From the NCBI RefSeq assembly GCF_014644315.1, contig NZ_BMKL01000001.1, positions 2,367,001-2,431,000 of the forward strand: a stretch of DNA of 64,000 bases, given 5' to 3'. Shown here one piece after another: positions 51,030-59,427 of the stretch. Each line of letters begins with the position of its first letter. The first letter of the stretch is position 1. The notes under the pieces are model-generated. The model ran no database searches. It was not told the DNA's origin and saw nothing but the letters and a program-made list of their open reading frames with translations. The translations under genes were made by a program, and so were the position numbers. The DNA is from Tsuneonella deserti. GTDB taxonomy: Bacteria > Pseudomonadota > Alphaproteobacteria > Sphingomonadales > Sphingomonadaceae.

Positions 51030-53186
51030 ATGGCTACCATTAACGGAACTAACACCGGCGAGGTGCTCGTAGGCACGCCGGAAGCCGACCTCATCAACGG
51101 ACTGGGTGGCAACGACACGATTACCGGTAACGCCGGTAGCGACGAGATTCACGGCGGCGACGGCGGCGATTCGATCACCGGCGACGATGGCGATGACACG
51201 ATCACGGGTGACGCCGGCGACGACACTATCTCCGGTGGCCTGGGCGACGACGTCATCACTGGCGATGATGGCGCCGACACTATCACCGGCAATGAAGGCA
51301 ACGACCGGATTAGCGGCGGGCTTGGCGATGATGTCGTCCGGGGTGGTTTGGGCGACGACTCGGTGCAGGGCGACGAAGGCAACGACCAAGTCTTTGGCGG
51401 CGCCGGTGACGACTTCCTCGCCGGCAATGCTGGCGATGACACCATCGACGGCGGCACCGAAAACGATACGGTGACATTCTCGGGGGCCACTGGACCGGTC
51501 TCCGTATTCCTCGATCGGGGCTTCGCAGTCGGCGAAGGCAACGACACCCTTCTGAACGTAGAGAACGTCGAGGGTTCGGCCTACAACGACTTCCTGTACG
51601 GTGATGCGAACAACAACATCATCATCGGCGGCCTCGGCGATGATGTGATGGAAGGCAATGCCGGCTTCGACTACGTGTCGTTCCAGGGCGGCCCGGGCGT
51701 CACCGTCCAGTATAACACCGACGGCAGCGGCACCGCCACCGGCCAGGGCTCTGACACGTTCACTGGCTTCGAGGGCGTCGGCGGCTCCGACAACGACGAC
51801 TATGTCACGGTCGAAGACACCTCGGGCGCCGACTTCCAGCTGGGCGGCGGCGTTGACACGCTGGATTACACGTCCGCATCGGGGTCGCTTTATATTAACA
51901 TGGGCAACATCGTCGCGGGTGAGCAGGACAACGGCCAAGTCTACAATTATTCGACTGGCGTGTCCGACTCTTTCTCAGGAGTCGAGACTGTCGTTGGAAG
52001 CGACTTCTGGGATTACGTCGTGGACAACGCGGGGGACAACACCATCCGGACCCGTGGCGGCGACGACTACGTAATTGCCGGTGACGGTAACGATACCGTA
52101 CTCCTCGGTGAAGGCGACGATTACTTGGTCGCTTACGGCGCCGGCACCGATGTGTACGACGGCAAGGAAGGTATCGATACGCTCGACCTCAGCGGCGCAG
52201 GGCAGGTCGTCGTTGACCTCGCTGCAGGCGCGATGCGCGACGAGTACAACGGCACCGGCACCACCGGCGCGGCATATGCCTCGCTCGACACCGTCCTGAA
52301 CTTCGAGAACGTCTACGCCGGCAGCGGCAACGACAAGCTGCTCGGAAGCGCTGCAGACAATGTCATCGATGGCGGCGCCGGCAATGACCGCATCACCGGT
52401 CGCGGCGGTGCGGACTTCCTGCACGGCAACGACGGAAACGACGACATTCTCGGCAACAACGGCGATGACTTCCTGTTCGGTGAGAACGGCGATGATCATC
52501 TTCGCGGCAACGCTGGAGATGACACTCTCGATGGCGGGTTCGGCAACGATGAGCTGAGCGGCGGTCGCGGAAGTGACACGGCTCAATTCCTCCAGGACGT
52601 CGATGTCACCGTGAACCTCAGCACCGGCACTGCGACCGGTGAAGGTTCGGACACCCTGCTCGGGATCGAAAACGTCACCACCTCGGGTGGTAACGACACC
52701 ATCCGCGGCAACGCGCTCGACAACATCGTCACCAGCGGTGCCGGCGACGACAACGTGTTCGGCGGCGCGGGCAACGATGCGATCAACGGACAGGACGGGG
52801 ACGACAACCTGTTCGGCGATGATGGCAACGACACGTTGGTCGGCGGCCTCGGAGCCGACGACCTTGTTGGCGGAAACGGAGCCGATACGTTCGACTACAA
52901 CGACGTTGCGGAAGCGCAGGGCGACCACGTGCTTGACTTCAGCCAGGCCGAAAACGACGTGCTCGACTTCTCGAGCATCGATACGAGCGGTGCGCTGGGT
53001 GATCAGGCATTCTTGTTCGTCGGCAATAGCGCTTTCGACGCTTCGGGTGATGCGGAGATCCGGTACAACTTCACCAGTGATGGCGATACGCGTATCCAGA
53101 TCGACATCAACGGCGATGGCACAGCGGACGCGACCATGTTCCTCGAGGGGCAGATTACGCTGACGGCGGACGATTTCGTCCTCTAA
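51030..53186 (+). CDS. RTX calcium-binding repeat protein, type I secreted
   Basis: The 718-residue product is rich in Gly and Asp, lacks Cys and has no N-terminal signal. It contains over 20 nonapeptide repeats GGxGxDxxx in several blocks (about 20-140, 325-365, 425-510 and 570-625), which bind calcium and fold into beta rolls outside the cell. Spacer segments such as SVFLDRGFAVGEGNDTLLNVENVEGS carry the serralysin-like linkers. The C terminus has the M10/serralysin export domain (DTFDYNDVAEAQGDHVLDF...) and ends ADDFVL, the hydrophobic T1SS signal. No enzyme domain is visible, so a surface-layer, adhesin or matrix role is likely. It has its own terminator and is followed by its probable exporter. 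Confidence 0.92.
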   Translation: MATINGTNTGEVLVGTPEADLINGLGGNDTITGNAGSDEIHGGDGGDSITGDDGDDTITGDAGDDTISGGLGDDVITGDDGADTITGNEGNDRISGGLGDDVVRGGLGDDSVQGDEGNDQVFGGAGDDFLAGNAGDDTIDGGTENDTVTFSGATGPVSVFLDRGFAVGEGNDTLLNVENVEGSAYNDFLYGDANNNIIIGGLGDDVMEGNAGFDYVSFQGGPGVTVQYNTDGSGTATGQGSDTFTGFEGVGGSDNDDYVTVEDTSGADFQLGGGVDTLDYTSASGSLYINMGNIVAGEQDNGQVYNYSTGVSDSFSGVETVVGSDFWDYVVDNAGDNTIRTRGGDDYVIAGDGNDTVLLGEGDDYLVAYGAGTDVYDGKEGIDTLDLSGAGQVVVDLAAGAMRDEYNGTGTTGAAYASLDTVLNFENVYAGSGNDKLLGSAADNVIDGGAGNDRITGRGGADFLHGNDGNDDILGNNGDDFLFGENGDDHLRGNAGDDTLDGGFGNDELSGGRGSDTAQFLQDVDVTVNLSTGTATGEGSDTLLGIENVTTSGGNDTIRGNALDNIVTSGAGDDNVFGGAGNDAINGQDGDDNLFGDDGNDTLVGGLGADDLVGGNGADTFDYNDVAEAQGDHVLDFSQAENDVLDFSSIDTSGALGDQAFLFVGNSAFDASGDAEIRYNFTSDGDTRIQIDINGDGTADATMFLEGQITLTADDFVL

Positions 53187-53207
53187 CGGTGAATTGATCA
53201 GTGATTG

Positions 53208-53240
53208 GGGCCGGGGGAGCAATTCCCCGGCCCTTTTTTT
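53208..53240 (+). terminator. Rho-independent terminator after the RTX gene
   Basis: Stem GGGCCGGGG (53208-53216) pairs with CCCCGGCCC (53225-53233), loop eight bases, followed by seven T (53234-53240). It lies 22 bp after the RTX stop and should separate that transcript from the exporter operon. Confidence 0.88.
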
Positions 53241-53499
53241 CGGCAAATTAGCTTCTGAGGAAGTCGGCTCGCAGGATTTGATGACGGCGGCCGGTTCCGC
53301 GACAATCGGCCTGGCGTCGCCGCAGATTGTTTATGATTCCCGGCGCCTTAATGAGCCGCATGAGGCGGATGACAGAATTGCTAAATGGTGTAATTAGAGA
53401 TCAAACCCCGCTCCAGTCCGCGATGATCGGATCTCGCTCGGCTAGAGCGAGGGGCGGCCCGAACCCCCTGCGAGCCGAGAAACTGACGGGCCGAACCAG
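53241..53499. other. Intergenic stretch upstream of the T1SS exporter operon
   Basis: No supported gene is present between the RTX terminator and the ABC transporter start. The stretch probably holds the exporter promoter. A short inverted repeat CTCGCT-N7-AGCGAG is visible near 53430-53450. Small open frames here show no family-like content. Confidence 0.5.
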
Positions 53500-55227
53500 A
53501 TGATTCATACCTCCGTTTCCCGACAGCTTATTAGCCGCTTTCTGGGCCGGTACCGCAGCACGGTCCGGGTAATTGTCGCAGCGACGATCCTCCTCAACCT
53601 GACCCTGTTTGCCGGCGCGATCTACATGCTGCTCGTGTACGATATGATTTTGCCGAGCGGTAGCGTCGCCACCCTTATCGCGCTGTTCGGCATGCTCATC
53701 CTCGTCTATCTGTTTCAGGGGATCATTGACGCAGCCCGGAGCGAGTTGCTGCTCCGACTGGCGCGCGGTATCCACCATGACCTGGCTCCGCTTGTTCACC
53801 ACGCGGCGGTGACGTTACCCTTGCGTCGGGGCGTGCCCGCGGGCGACGGCGCCCAGATCGTCCGCGATCTCGATCAGGTTTACGGTTTTATCGCGAGTCC
53901 TGGCCCAGTGGCACTTATCGACCTGCCGTGGGTGGCATTGTTCCTTATCGTGCTGACGCTTCTCCATGTTTGGCTGGGGGTTGCCGCTCTGCTCGGAATT
54001 ATCGCGATGGCTGCGATAGCTTGGTATGCCAGCGTAAGGACGCAAGATGCGTCGCGCGACCTGGCCCAGATTACCAGCGAACGTAATGCGCGATTGAATA
54101 CGGAACTGCGGCTTTCCGAGGTCGCCACCGCAATTGGCATGCGGCAACGGCTTTCTGCCCGCAGCGCGGAGGCCGATGAGCGGTACCGAACCGTTCAGGG
54201 AGCTCTTTCTACTATTGTAGCACGGTTCGGTGGTGCTGGCCGGGTATTCCGCATTTTCGTGCAATCCCTGATCCTAACCGTTGGCGCGCTGCTGGTCATG
54301 GATAACGAGGCTTCGGGCGGAATCATCATCGCTTCTTCTGTCCTCGCAGGGCGGGCGCTAGCGCCGGTGGATCAGGCTATCGCCACCTGGCGGGGTTTCG
54401 TCGCCGCCCGGACCGGGTGGGAGCGCATAGTTCAGGCCATCAGTGAATCACCGCCGCCGTCAGCGAGAGAGGTCCAGCTTGACCCGCCGTCGCGCAGTAT
54501 CTCGGTAAACGGCTTATGGCTCGCTCCGCCCGGCTCGCGAGAGCCGGTCGTGAAAGGAGTAAGCTTTACGCTTCAGGCAGGCGAAGCCCTCGCGATTATC
54601 GGTCCAAGTGCGGCCGGGAAGACCAGTTTCATCAAAGCGCTGCTCGGTATCTGGACCCCATTGCGGGGGGAGGTGAGATTCGACGGCGCCCTGCACTCGC
54701 ACTGGGATGCGGATGTTCTCGGCGCCGCGATCGGTTACGTCCCTCAATCAGTAGAACTGGTCGACGGAACCGTCGGTGAGAATATTGCTCGCCTGGATCC
54801 CCTCGCATCCTCGGGCCAGATCATTGAGGCGGCGCGGAAGGCCGGTTTACACGAAACCATTCTTGCGCTCCCAAACGGCTACGATACGCGACTGACATCG
54901 GGAGGACTCGAACTCTCTGCTGGCCAGAGACAGCGTCTGGGACTCGCCCGCGCGCTTTTTGGCGATCCCTTCCTCCTGGTTTTGGACGAAGCAAATTCAA
55001 ACCTCGACCAGGATGGAGACGCCGCCTTGGCCCGCGCGATCTTGGCGCACCGGCAAAAGGGGGGAATCGTGGTAATGATAACTCACCGACCCGCCACTTT
55101 GGGGCCGGTAACACATCTAGGGGTAATGAGAGCAGGTCAACTCGCAGACTTGGGCAGCAAAGATGACGTACTTCAGCGGACATTCAAGCAGCCAGCTTCT
55201 GTATCCACCCAAGACGCTGCGGCGTAA
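53500..55227 (+). CDS. Type I secretion system permease/ATPase (PrtD-like)
   Basis: Inner-membrane ABC exporter of 575 residues. It has a transmembrane part with about five to six helices (residues 20-290) and no N-terminal C39-like domain, so it is the PrtD class used for serralysin-like RTX proteins. ATPase motifs are Walker A GPSAAGKT (about 368-375), signature LSAGQRQRLGLARAL (about 470-484) and Walker B LLVLDEANSNLD (about 489-500), with the H-loop in MITHRP. It should drive export of the RTX protein encoded just upstream. The hlyD-like gene follows after 17 bp. Confidence 0.95.
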   Translation: MIHTSVSRQLISRFLGRYRSTVRVIVAATILLNLTLFAGAIYMLLVYDMILPSGSVATLIALFGMLILVYLFQGIIDAARSELLLRLARGIHHDLAPLVHHAAVTLPLRRGVPAGDGAQIVRDLDQVYGFIASPGPVALIDLPWVALFLIVLTLLHVWLGVAALLGIIAMAAIAWYASVRTQDASRDLAQITSERNARLNTELRLSEVATAIGMRQRLSARSAEADERYRTVQGALSTIVARFGGAGRVFRIFVQSLILTVGALLVMDNEASGGIIIASSVLAGRALAPVDQAIATWRGFVAARTGWERIVQAISESPPPSAREVQLDPPSRSISVNGLWLAPPGSREPVVKGVSFTLQAGEALAIIGPSAAGKTSFIKALLGIWTPLRGEVRFDGALHSHWDADVLGAAIGYVPQSVELVDGTVGENIARLDPLASSGQIIEAARKAGLHETILALPNGYDTRLTSGGLELSAGQRQRLGLARALFGDPFLLVLDEANSNLDQDGDAALARAILAHRQKGGIVVMITHRPATLGPVTHLGVMRAGQLADLGSKDDVLQRTFKQPASVSTQDAAA

Positions 55228-55244
55228 GGATCTGTGGGATAGAC

Positions 55245-56588
55245 ATGGTTAATCGCAATCTCTTGAGCACTGCAGCTCTACCCGACCTTCTTTCAACTTC
55301 AGAGCCGCCAGCAACCGAGGACGCGCCCCGCGCTCGCCGCACAATCTACGTTGCGGGTGGAATTATCGCGCTCCTTCTGCTCCTTGCGTTTGTGGTTCCT
55401 ATAGCGGGAGCGGTGATCGCCCCCGGCAGAGTGGGCGTGGAGGATCAGGTCAAACGTGTGGCACACCCGACGGGCGGGGTCATCGCGGAGATCCTCGTCC
55501 AGAACGGCCAGCACGTCAGCAAAGGGCAGCTGTTGATGCGTCTTGAAGACACCGTGTCCGGCGCCGCTGACATATATTCAAGCATGACCGTCGAGCAACT
55601 TCTGGCGCAGCGCGCGCGGCTTGAAGCCGAACGACTGGGCGCGAATCGAATCTCTTTTCCGCGTGAGCTCACCACTGCCGCTAATGGCACCGCCCGAGAA
55701 GCCATGGCCAACGAGGCAAAACTTTTCGCTCTTCGTCGCAGCGAGGAAAGGCAATTACAAGCCCAACTCCGCGCACGCATTACTCAGAGCAACCAGCAAA
55801 TTCGGAGCTATCGCGCGCAGATTGCGTCGTTGGTGCGCCAGCAGGAACTGATAAGACCTGAACTTGCGGGTGTGCGGGACCTCTGGGCAAAGGAGCTGGT
55901 CACTATCAACCGGTTGAACGAGCTGGAGCGAACCCAAGCAAGTCTCGAAGGCAACATCTCCTCGCTTGAGGCTGACATTGCGAGAGTCGGTGCCCAAATC
56001 ACCGAATCCAACGAGCGCCTCATCCAGCTTGGTGAGTCGCGTCGGGCAGAGGCCGCGACGGCATTGGCTCAACTCAATACGCAACTGAATGATCAACGCG
56101 TGCGCAACGTGTCAGCTGGTGACCAACAGGCGAATCGCGAAATTCGCGCGCCCTACTCGGGCACGATAGAAAAGGTCGCATTCGCCGCTGTCGGCGACGT
56201 GGTGCGGCCAGCTGAACCGATCATGGAGATTGTGCCCGACGCCGGCGCGATGGTCGTAGAAGCGATGGTTCGCCCCGAAGATGTGGACCGGCTGCAGACT
56301 GGCCAAGCCGCTCGTACGCGGTTCACCTCGTTCAGTCGCGCTGCTACACCCGAATTCGCTGGGCGCGTAACCTATGTCGCTTCTGACCGCACAGTAGACC
56401 CCGAGGCGAACGTCGCATTTTTCATGGCACGCGTGAGTATCGACGCCGAGGCGGTTCGCCGAGAGGGGCTTGATCTTCGCAGCGGCATGCCTGCTGAGGT
56501 TTACATCGAAACCGGGAGCCGGCCTCTCGTATCCTATCTAGGTAAGCCGCTGCGCGACCAGCTGGCCCGAGCGTTCCGTTATGATTAG
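55245..56588 (+). CDS. HlyD family periplasmic adaptor of the type I exporter
   Basis: The 447-residue product has one N-terminal membrane helix (about 36-58), a lipoyl/biotinyl-like half AHPTGGVIAEILVQNGQHVSKGQLLMRLED, a long helical coiled coil (about 110-290) and the second half REIRAPYSGTIEKVAFAAVGDVVRPAEPIMEIVP. The C-terminal LRSGMPAEVYIETGSRPLVSYLGKPL is typical of PrtE/HlyD. It bridges the ABC transporter and the TolC-like channel. It overlaps the TolC gene by eight bases. Confidence 0.95.
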   Translation: MVNRNLLSTAALPDLLSTSEPPATEDAPRARRTIYVAGGIIALLLLLAFVVPIAGAVIAPGRVGVEDQVKRVAHPTGGVIAEILVQNGQHVSKGQLLMRLEDTVSGAADIYSSMTVEQLLAQRARLEAERLGANRISFPRELTTAANGTAREAMANEAKLFALRRSEERQLQAQLRARITQSNQQIRSYRAQIASLVRQQELIRPELAGVRDLWAKELVTINRLNELERTQASLEGNISSLEADIARVGAQITESNERLIQLGESRRAEAATALAQLNTQLNDQRVRNVSAGDQQANREIRAPYSGTIEKVAFAAVGDVVRPAEPIMEIVPDAGAMVVEAMVRPEDVDRLQTGQAARTRFTSFSRAATPEFAGRVTYVASDRTVDPEANVAFFMARVSIDAEAVRREGLDLRSGMPAEVYIETGSRPLVSYLGKPLRDQLARAFRYD

Positions 56589-58179
56589 CCGCTTCTACCT
56601 GTGCATTCCCGCGATATCAGTATTTCTCCTCATCCGGCCGAGCGCGGCAGAAGCACAAGAAGACCCCTCAGGATCCAGACCGGTTATCGAAACCCAGGGC
56701 GTTTCGTTTTCCGTCCCTAATACAGCAACCAGTGGGATTGATTACAACACGCCGGTCACCACTCTGACCGATGCGATAGAGCGCTCCTACCTGACTGACC
56801 CCGCGCTGATGGCGGAGCGGTCGCGTACCCGTGCGTCGGAGTATCGGCTCGTTGAAGCGAACGGAGCATTCGGACCGCGCGCTGACTATCAACTTCGGTA
56901 TGGCTACCAATGGGATCGGGCTGATATAGTCTCTGATTTGTTCATTACCCGATCGGGGTGGTCCGCAGCTGCGTCGGTAGCTCTCTCACAACCCATTTTC
57001 ACCTTTGGTCGGCTAACAGCCGACCGGCGCCAAGCGGAAGCACTCCTGAAACTGCAGTCGGCTTTGGCGCGCGAGGCTGAGCAGGAAACAGTCTTTCAGG
57101 TGATCTCCGCGTATATTGGTGTCCTCAGAGATCGCAATGCGTTACAAATTTCCGAGGACAATCGTGCGATACTCGGACAACAGTTCGAAGACACAAAGTC
57201 TCGATATCTAGCTCGAGAGGCCACCGTTACCGATCTGCGCCAAGTCGAGACACGAATGGAATTTGCGCAGGCTCAGACTTCAATCGCAAAGGGGGCGCTC
57301 GCAGCGACTGAAGCTGATTTTCGCGCCAGCACAGGATCACCTGCAGGAGACCTCGCCCCGCCAAACCCGCTTGTGGTGCCTCCACGCACGCTCGAAGATG
57401 CACTGCGTATAGCCGAGAATGATAACCCTTTGCTTGCGGCGGCGAATGCAAGAGAGCAAGCCTCGCGCGCGGTCGCGGCCGGAGCTGCAGCTGCCCGCGC
57501 TCCAAGAGTGGACTTCCGTGGACAAGCCGACCTAAATCCGGTCAGCCCGTATAGTAACGAACGGCGACAGACTGGCCTGTCAGGCCAAGTTGTGGTATCA
57601 GCGCCCTTGTTCGACGGTGGCGTGCTTGCTGCGCGGGTCGAGCAGGCTCGGGCCGCTAATGATGCGGATTGGCACCTAGTGGATCGAACCCGGCGCGAGT
57701 TGGCTGCAGAGCTTAATCAGTCATGGGCGGCATGGATATCTCAAGAAAAGGCGCTAGCCGATCTGTCAGCTGCGGTAGATGCAGCCCAAAGTGCTTACCA
57801 AGGCGCACTCGAGCAGCAACGGGCCGGATTTGTCACAACGCTTGATGCTCTTACTCTGGCGCGTGAGCTTCTCACGGCGCGCTCCACACTTAACACGCTA
57901 CAAGCCGATACGTATATTTCGCGGGCCCGTACGTTGCGAGCCCTTGGCCTATTGAGGGTTTCTTTTTTGCTGCCGGATTTCCGGAACGGTAGTGCTCCCG
58001 GCCACAGAAATGGCCCCCCGCTTTGGGGTGTACTCAACCCGCTAACCCCCCTCTTTCGCCAATTCGATGCCCTCTTCCCCCCCCCCGTTAGCCCGAGGCA
58101 ATCGAGAGATGTTACTGACCCACTCGATCCAGCGAGTATACGAACCCAGGGAGAATTTGCCGAGCGGCCCGCAGACTGA
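56581..58179 (+). CDS. TolC family outer-membrane channel
   Basis: The 532-residue product begins with a signal peptide (cleavage near SAAEA, residue about 25) and has two internally related halves of coiled-coil and beta strands: TDAIERSYLTDPALMAERSRTRA and EDALRIAENDNPLLAAANAREQ as repeat starts, with FTFGRLTADRRQAEALLKLQ and YQGALEQQRAGFVTTLDALTLARELL for the helical barrel. It completes the tripartite exporter. The C terminus has an extra polar, Pro-rich tail of about 60 residues (from SFLLPDF on) compared with standard TolC, possibly surface or periplasmic. Confidence 0.92.
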   Translation: MISRFYLCIPAISVFLLIRPSAAEAQEDPSGSRPVIETQGVSFSVPNTATSGIDYNTPVTTLTDAIERSYLTDPALMAERSRTRASEYRLVEANGAFGPRADYQLRYGYQWDRADIVSDLFITRSGWSAAASVALSQPIFTFGRLTADRRQAEALLKLQSALAREAEQETVFQVISAYIGVLRDRNALQISEDNRAILGQQFEDTKSRYLAREATVTDLRQVETRMEFAQAQTSIAKGALAATEADFRASTGSPAGDLAPPNPLVVPPRTLEDALRIAENDNPLLAAANAREQASRAVAAGAAAARAPRVDFRGQADLNPVSPYSNERRQTGLSGQVVVSAPLFDGGVLAARVEQARAANDADWHLVDRTRRELAAELNQSWAAWISQEKALADLSAAVDAAQSAYQGALEQQRAGFVTTLDALTLARELLTARSTLNTLQADTYISRARTLRALGLLRVSFLLPDFRNGSAPGHRNGPPLWGVLNPLTPLFRQFDALFPPPVSPRQSRDVTDPLDPASIRTQGEFAERPAD

Positions 58180-58257
58180 GCGGGCGAGCGCACCTGGGTC
58201 GCCAATGGTCGCAATGCGTCTTTCCGAGTCACGCTAACATGGGCTTTGAGGATAATT

Positions 58258-58425
58258 ATGAAATTCTATCAGCGCCTTAAATGCCTATTAGGTCGCCACC
58301 AGAGATCCAAGGGAAGAGCTTATCATCTCGAATCGGGTGGAGTTCGCAGTTACTGTCGGTACTGCGGCGTAGCCATGCTTCGGCAGAACCGTGTTTGGAC
58401 CGTGGACAAGGAAGGGTCTGGCTAG
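58258..58425 (+). CDS. Short zinc-ribbon-like protein (55 residues)
   Basis: A 55-residue frame starts at ATG 58258 with a GAGG site seven bases earlier and ends at TAG 58425. It has the putative metal ligands Cys9, His14, Cys33 and Cys36 (CLLGRH ... SYCRYCG), followed by a basic VAMLRQNRVW. The pattern C-x4-H ... C-x2-C-G is that of a small zinc ribbon seen beside surface-polysaccharide genes in sphingomonads, as far as I recall. It is too short for common ORF filters and may be missed in annotation. Function unknown. Confidence 0.6.
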   Translation: MKFYQRLKCLLGRHQRSKGRAYHLESGGVRSYCRYCGVAMLRQNRVWTVDKEGSG

Positions 58426-58738
58426 CATGCCAAGGGGCCTTTCGAGCAAACGCACCGGTCTTCCCACGCGAGAATTTGTACATTTCGTCCAATATTCGAC
58501 CATCAGGCCGCCCGTCCGCCTTGCGCCAAAGGAGATAACTCCATTCTTGCTTGGAGAATCTGACAACACTAGGCTCTGCTGCCTGGGTTTACCCTAGCCT
58601 ACAATCTTCGTCGCAATGTCAGTGGTTGGAGGGACAAGGCATACTGCTTATTGCAGTCGAGGTTTTATTGATAAAAAGGGCATTGCGGCGCCTCATTGGG
58701 TTATTAGCAGCGAGCCCCACCAGTGATGGAATTTTAAG
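58426..58738. other. Intergenic stretch before the small exported protein gene
   Basis: No supported gene is seen in these 313 bp, which are more AT-rich than the flanks. A possible hairpin AGGCT ... AGCCT with CTAG parts lies near 58570-58600 (TAGGCTCTGCTGCCTGGG ... CCCTAGCCTA). A promoter for the gene at 58739 is likely here, but I cannot point to clear boxes. Confidence 0.45.
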
Positions 58739-58942
58739 ATGAAAAATTTCCGCCGCCTGCTTCTGGCTTCCCTACTTTTGTCGACGCCCCTGCACGCACA
58801 AGTGGCGGAGCGAGATACGAGTGAACGGCAGGAGGCAACAACACGGCTCTCCACTTCCTGGATTACCTCAGTTATTTCTCTCGCCACCTTGGTGATTGGA
58901 GTCTTACTTATAACTGATGAAGGTGCGCCCAAAAGTCCCTAG
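58739..58942 (+). CDS. Small exported membrane protein
   Basis: The 67-residue product has a clear signal peptide (KNFRRLLLASLLLSTPLHA), a short Arg/Thr-rich linker and one C-terminal membrane helix SWITSVISLATLVIGVLLI followed by TDEGAPKSP. This signal-plus-one-helix plan with an acidic/Pro-Ser tail is common in small proteins near sphingomonad polysaccharide loci; no function is known to me. ATG 58739 lacks a strong ribosome site, so the start or even the gene is not certain. Confidence 0.55.
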   Translation: MKNFRRLLLASLLLSTPLHAQVAERDTSERQEATTRLSTSWITSVISLATLVIGVLLITDEGAPKSP

Positions 58943-59427
58943 AGCAAGACTTCTCTACGTACTCGCGTGACACCTCCGCCGCGTTGGATCGGTATTTCAA
59001 CGCATATCGGAAATGCGGCACCCGACCTGAGACTAACGAACGAGGTTGCTCTCATCTCCGTTATTAAATTCACGTGTGGTCGGCCGCTGCCTTTAATTTG
59101 TCTGACCGGATAATTTCTGAAGACCGGCGAGGTTGTTTGTATCGCGACCCGCGTATTTAACGGACCGCCGGTCAATATTCGCGATTGGAGACAAGTTGGT
59201 CAAGAGTCTATGAGGGAAGATCATCACGGCGCTTCTCACGTTGGACTGCGCCCAAATCTTTTCAGCCGTGAACTCCTTTTTTACACCATCGTAGGGCGAT
59301 GGGGCGCGCCTTGCCCAAGGCTTGAGTTCGTGCTCGCGGCGTCCATACCTAATCTTTGTGTCGAGCCGGCAGCTTTGCCTCCAAGATGGCAGGCATTGAT
59401 TGGCGGCGTCGTTGGATAGGAGGGTCG
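58943..59427. other. 485-bp gap between the small exported protein and the epimerase gene
   Basis: No gene could be supported. A 69-codon frame (59210-59419) lacks a ribosome site and family-like content. The AT-rich part 59040-59170 may hold the promoter of the epimerase/Ugd operon. AGGAGG just before ATG 59428 belongs to the epimerase gene. Confidence 0.5.

Noticed and set aside
51060-51480. Tandem DNA repeats resembling a CRISPR or satellite
   Set aside because: The periodicity of 27 bases is the nonapeptide RTX repeat with varying codons; there are no conserved repeats with unique spacers.
50712-51938. Minus-strand open frame of 408 codons across the RTX start and the end of the pglF-like gene
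   Set aside because: Crosses two supported genes and a promoter gap and has repeat-derived composition.
51975-53246. Minus-strand open frame of 423 codons opposite the RTX gene
   Set aside because: Repetitive GC-rich codons in the RTX gene open the opposite strand; the translated text is low-complexity.
53194-53397. Possible 67-residue gene after the RTX gene
   Set aside because: Its first codons lie in the RTX terminator and the text has no family-like content.
59210-59419. Possible 69-residue gene
   Set aside because: No ribosome site, no recognisable domain, overlaps the likely promoter of the epimerase gene.
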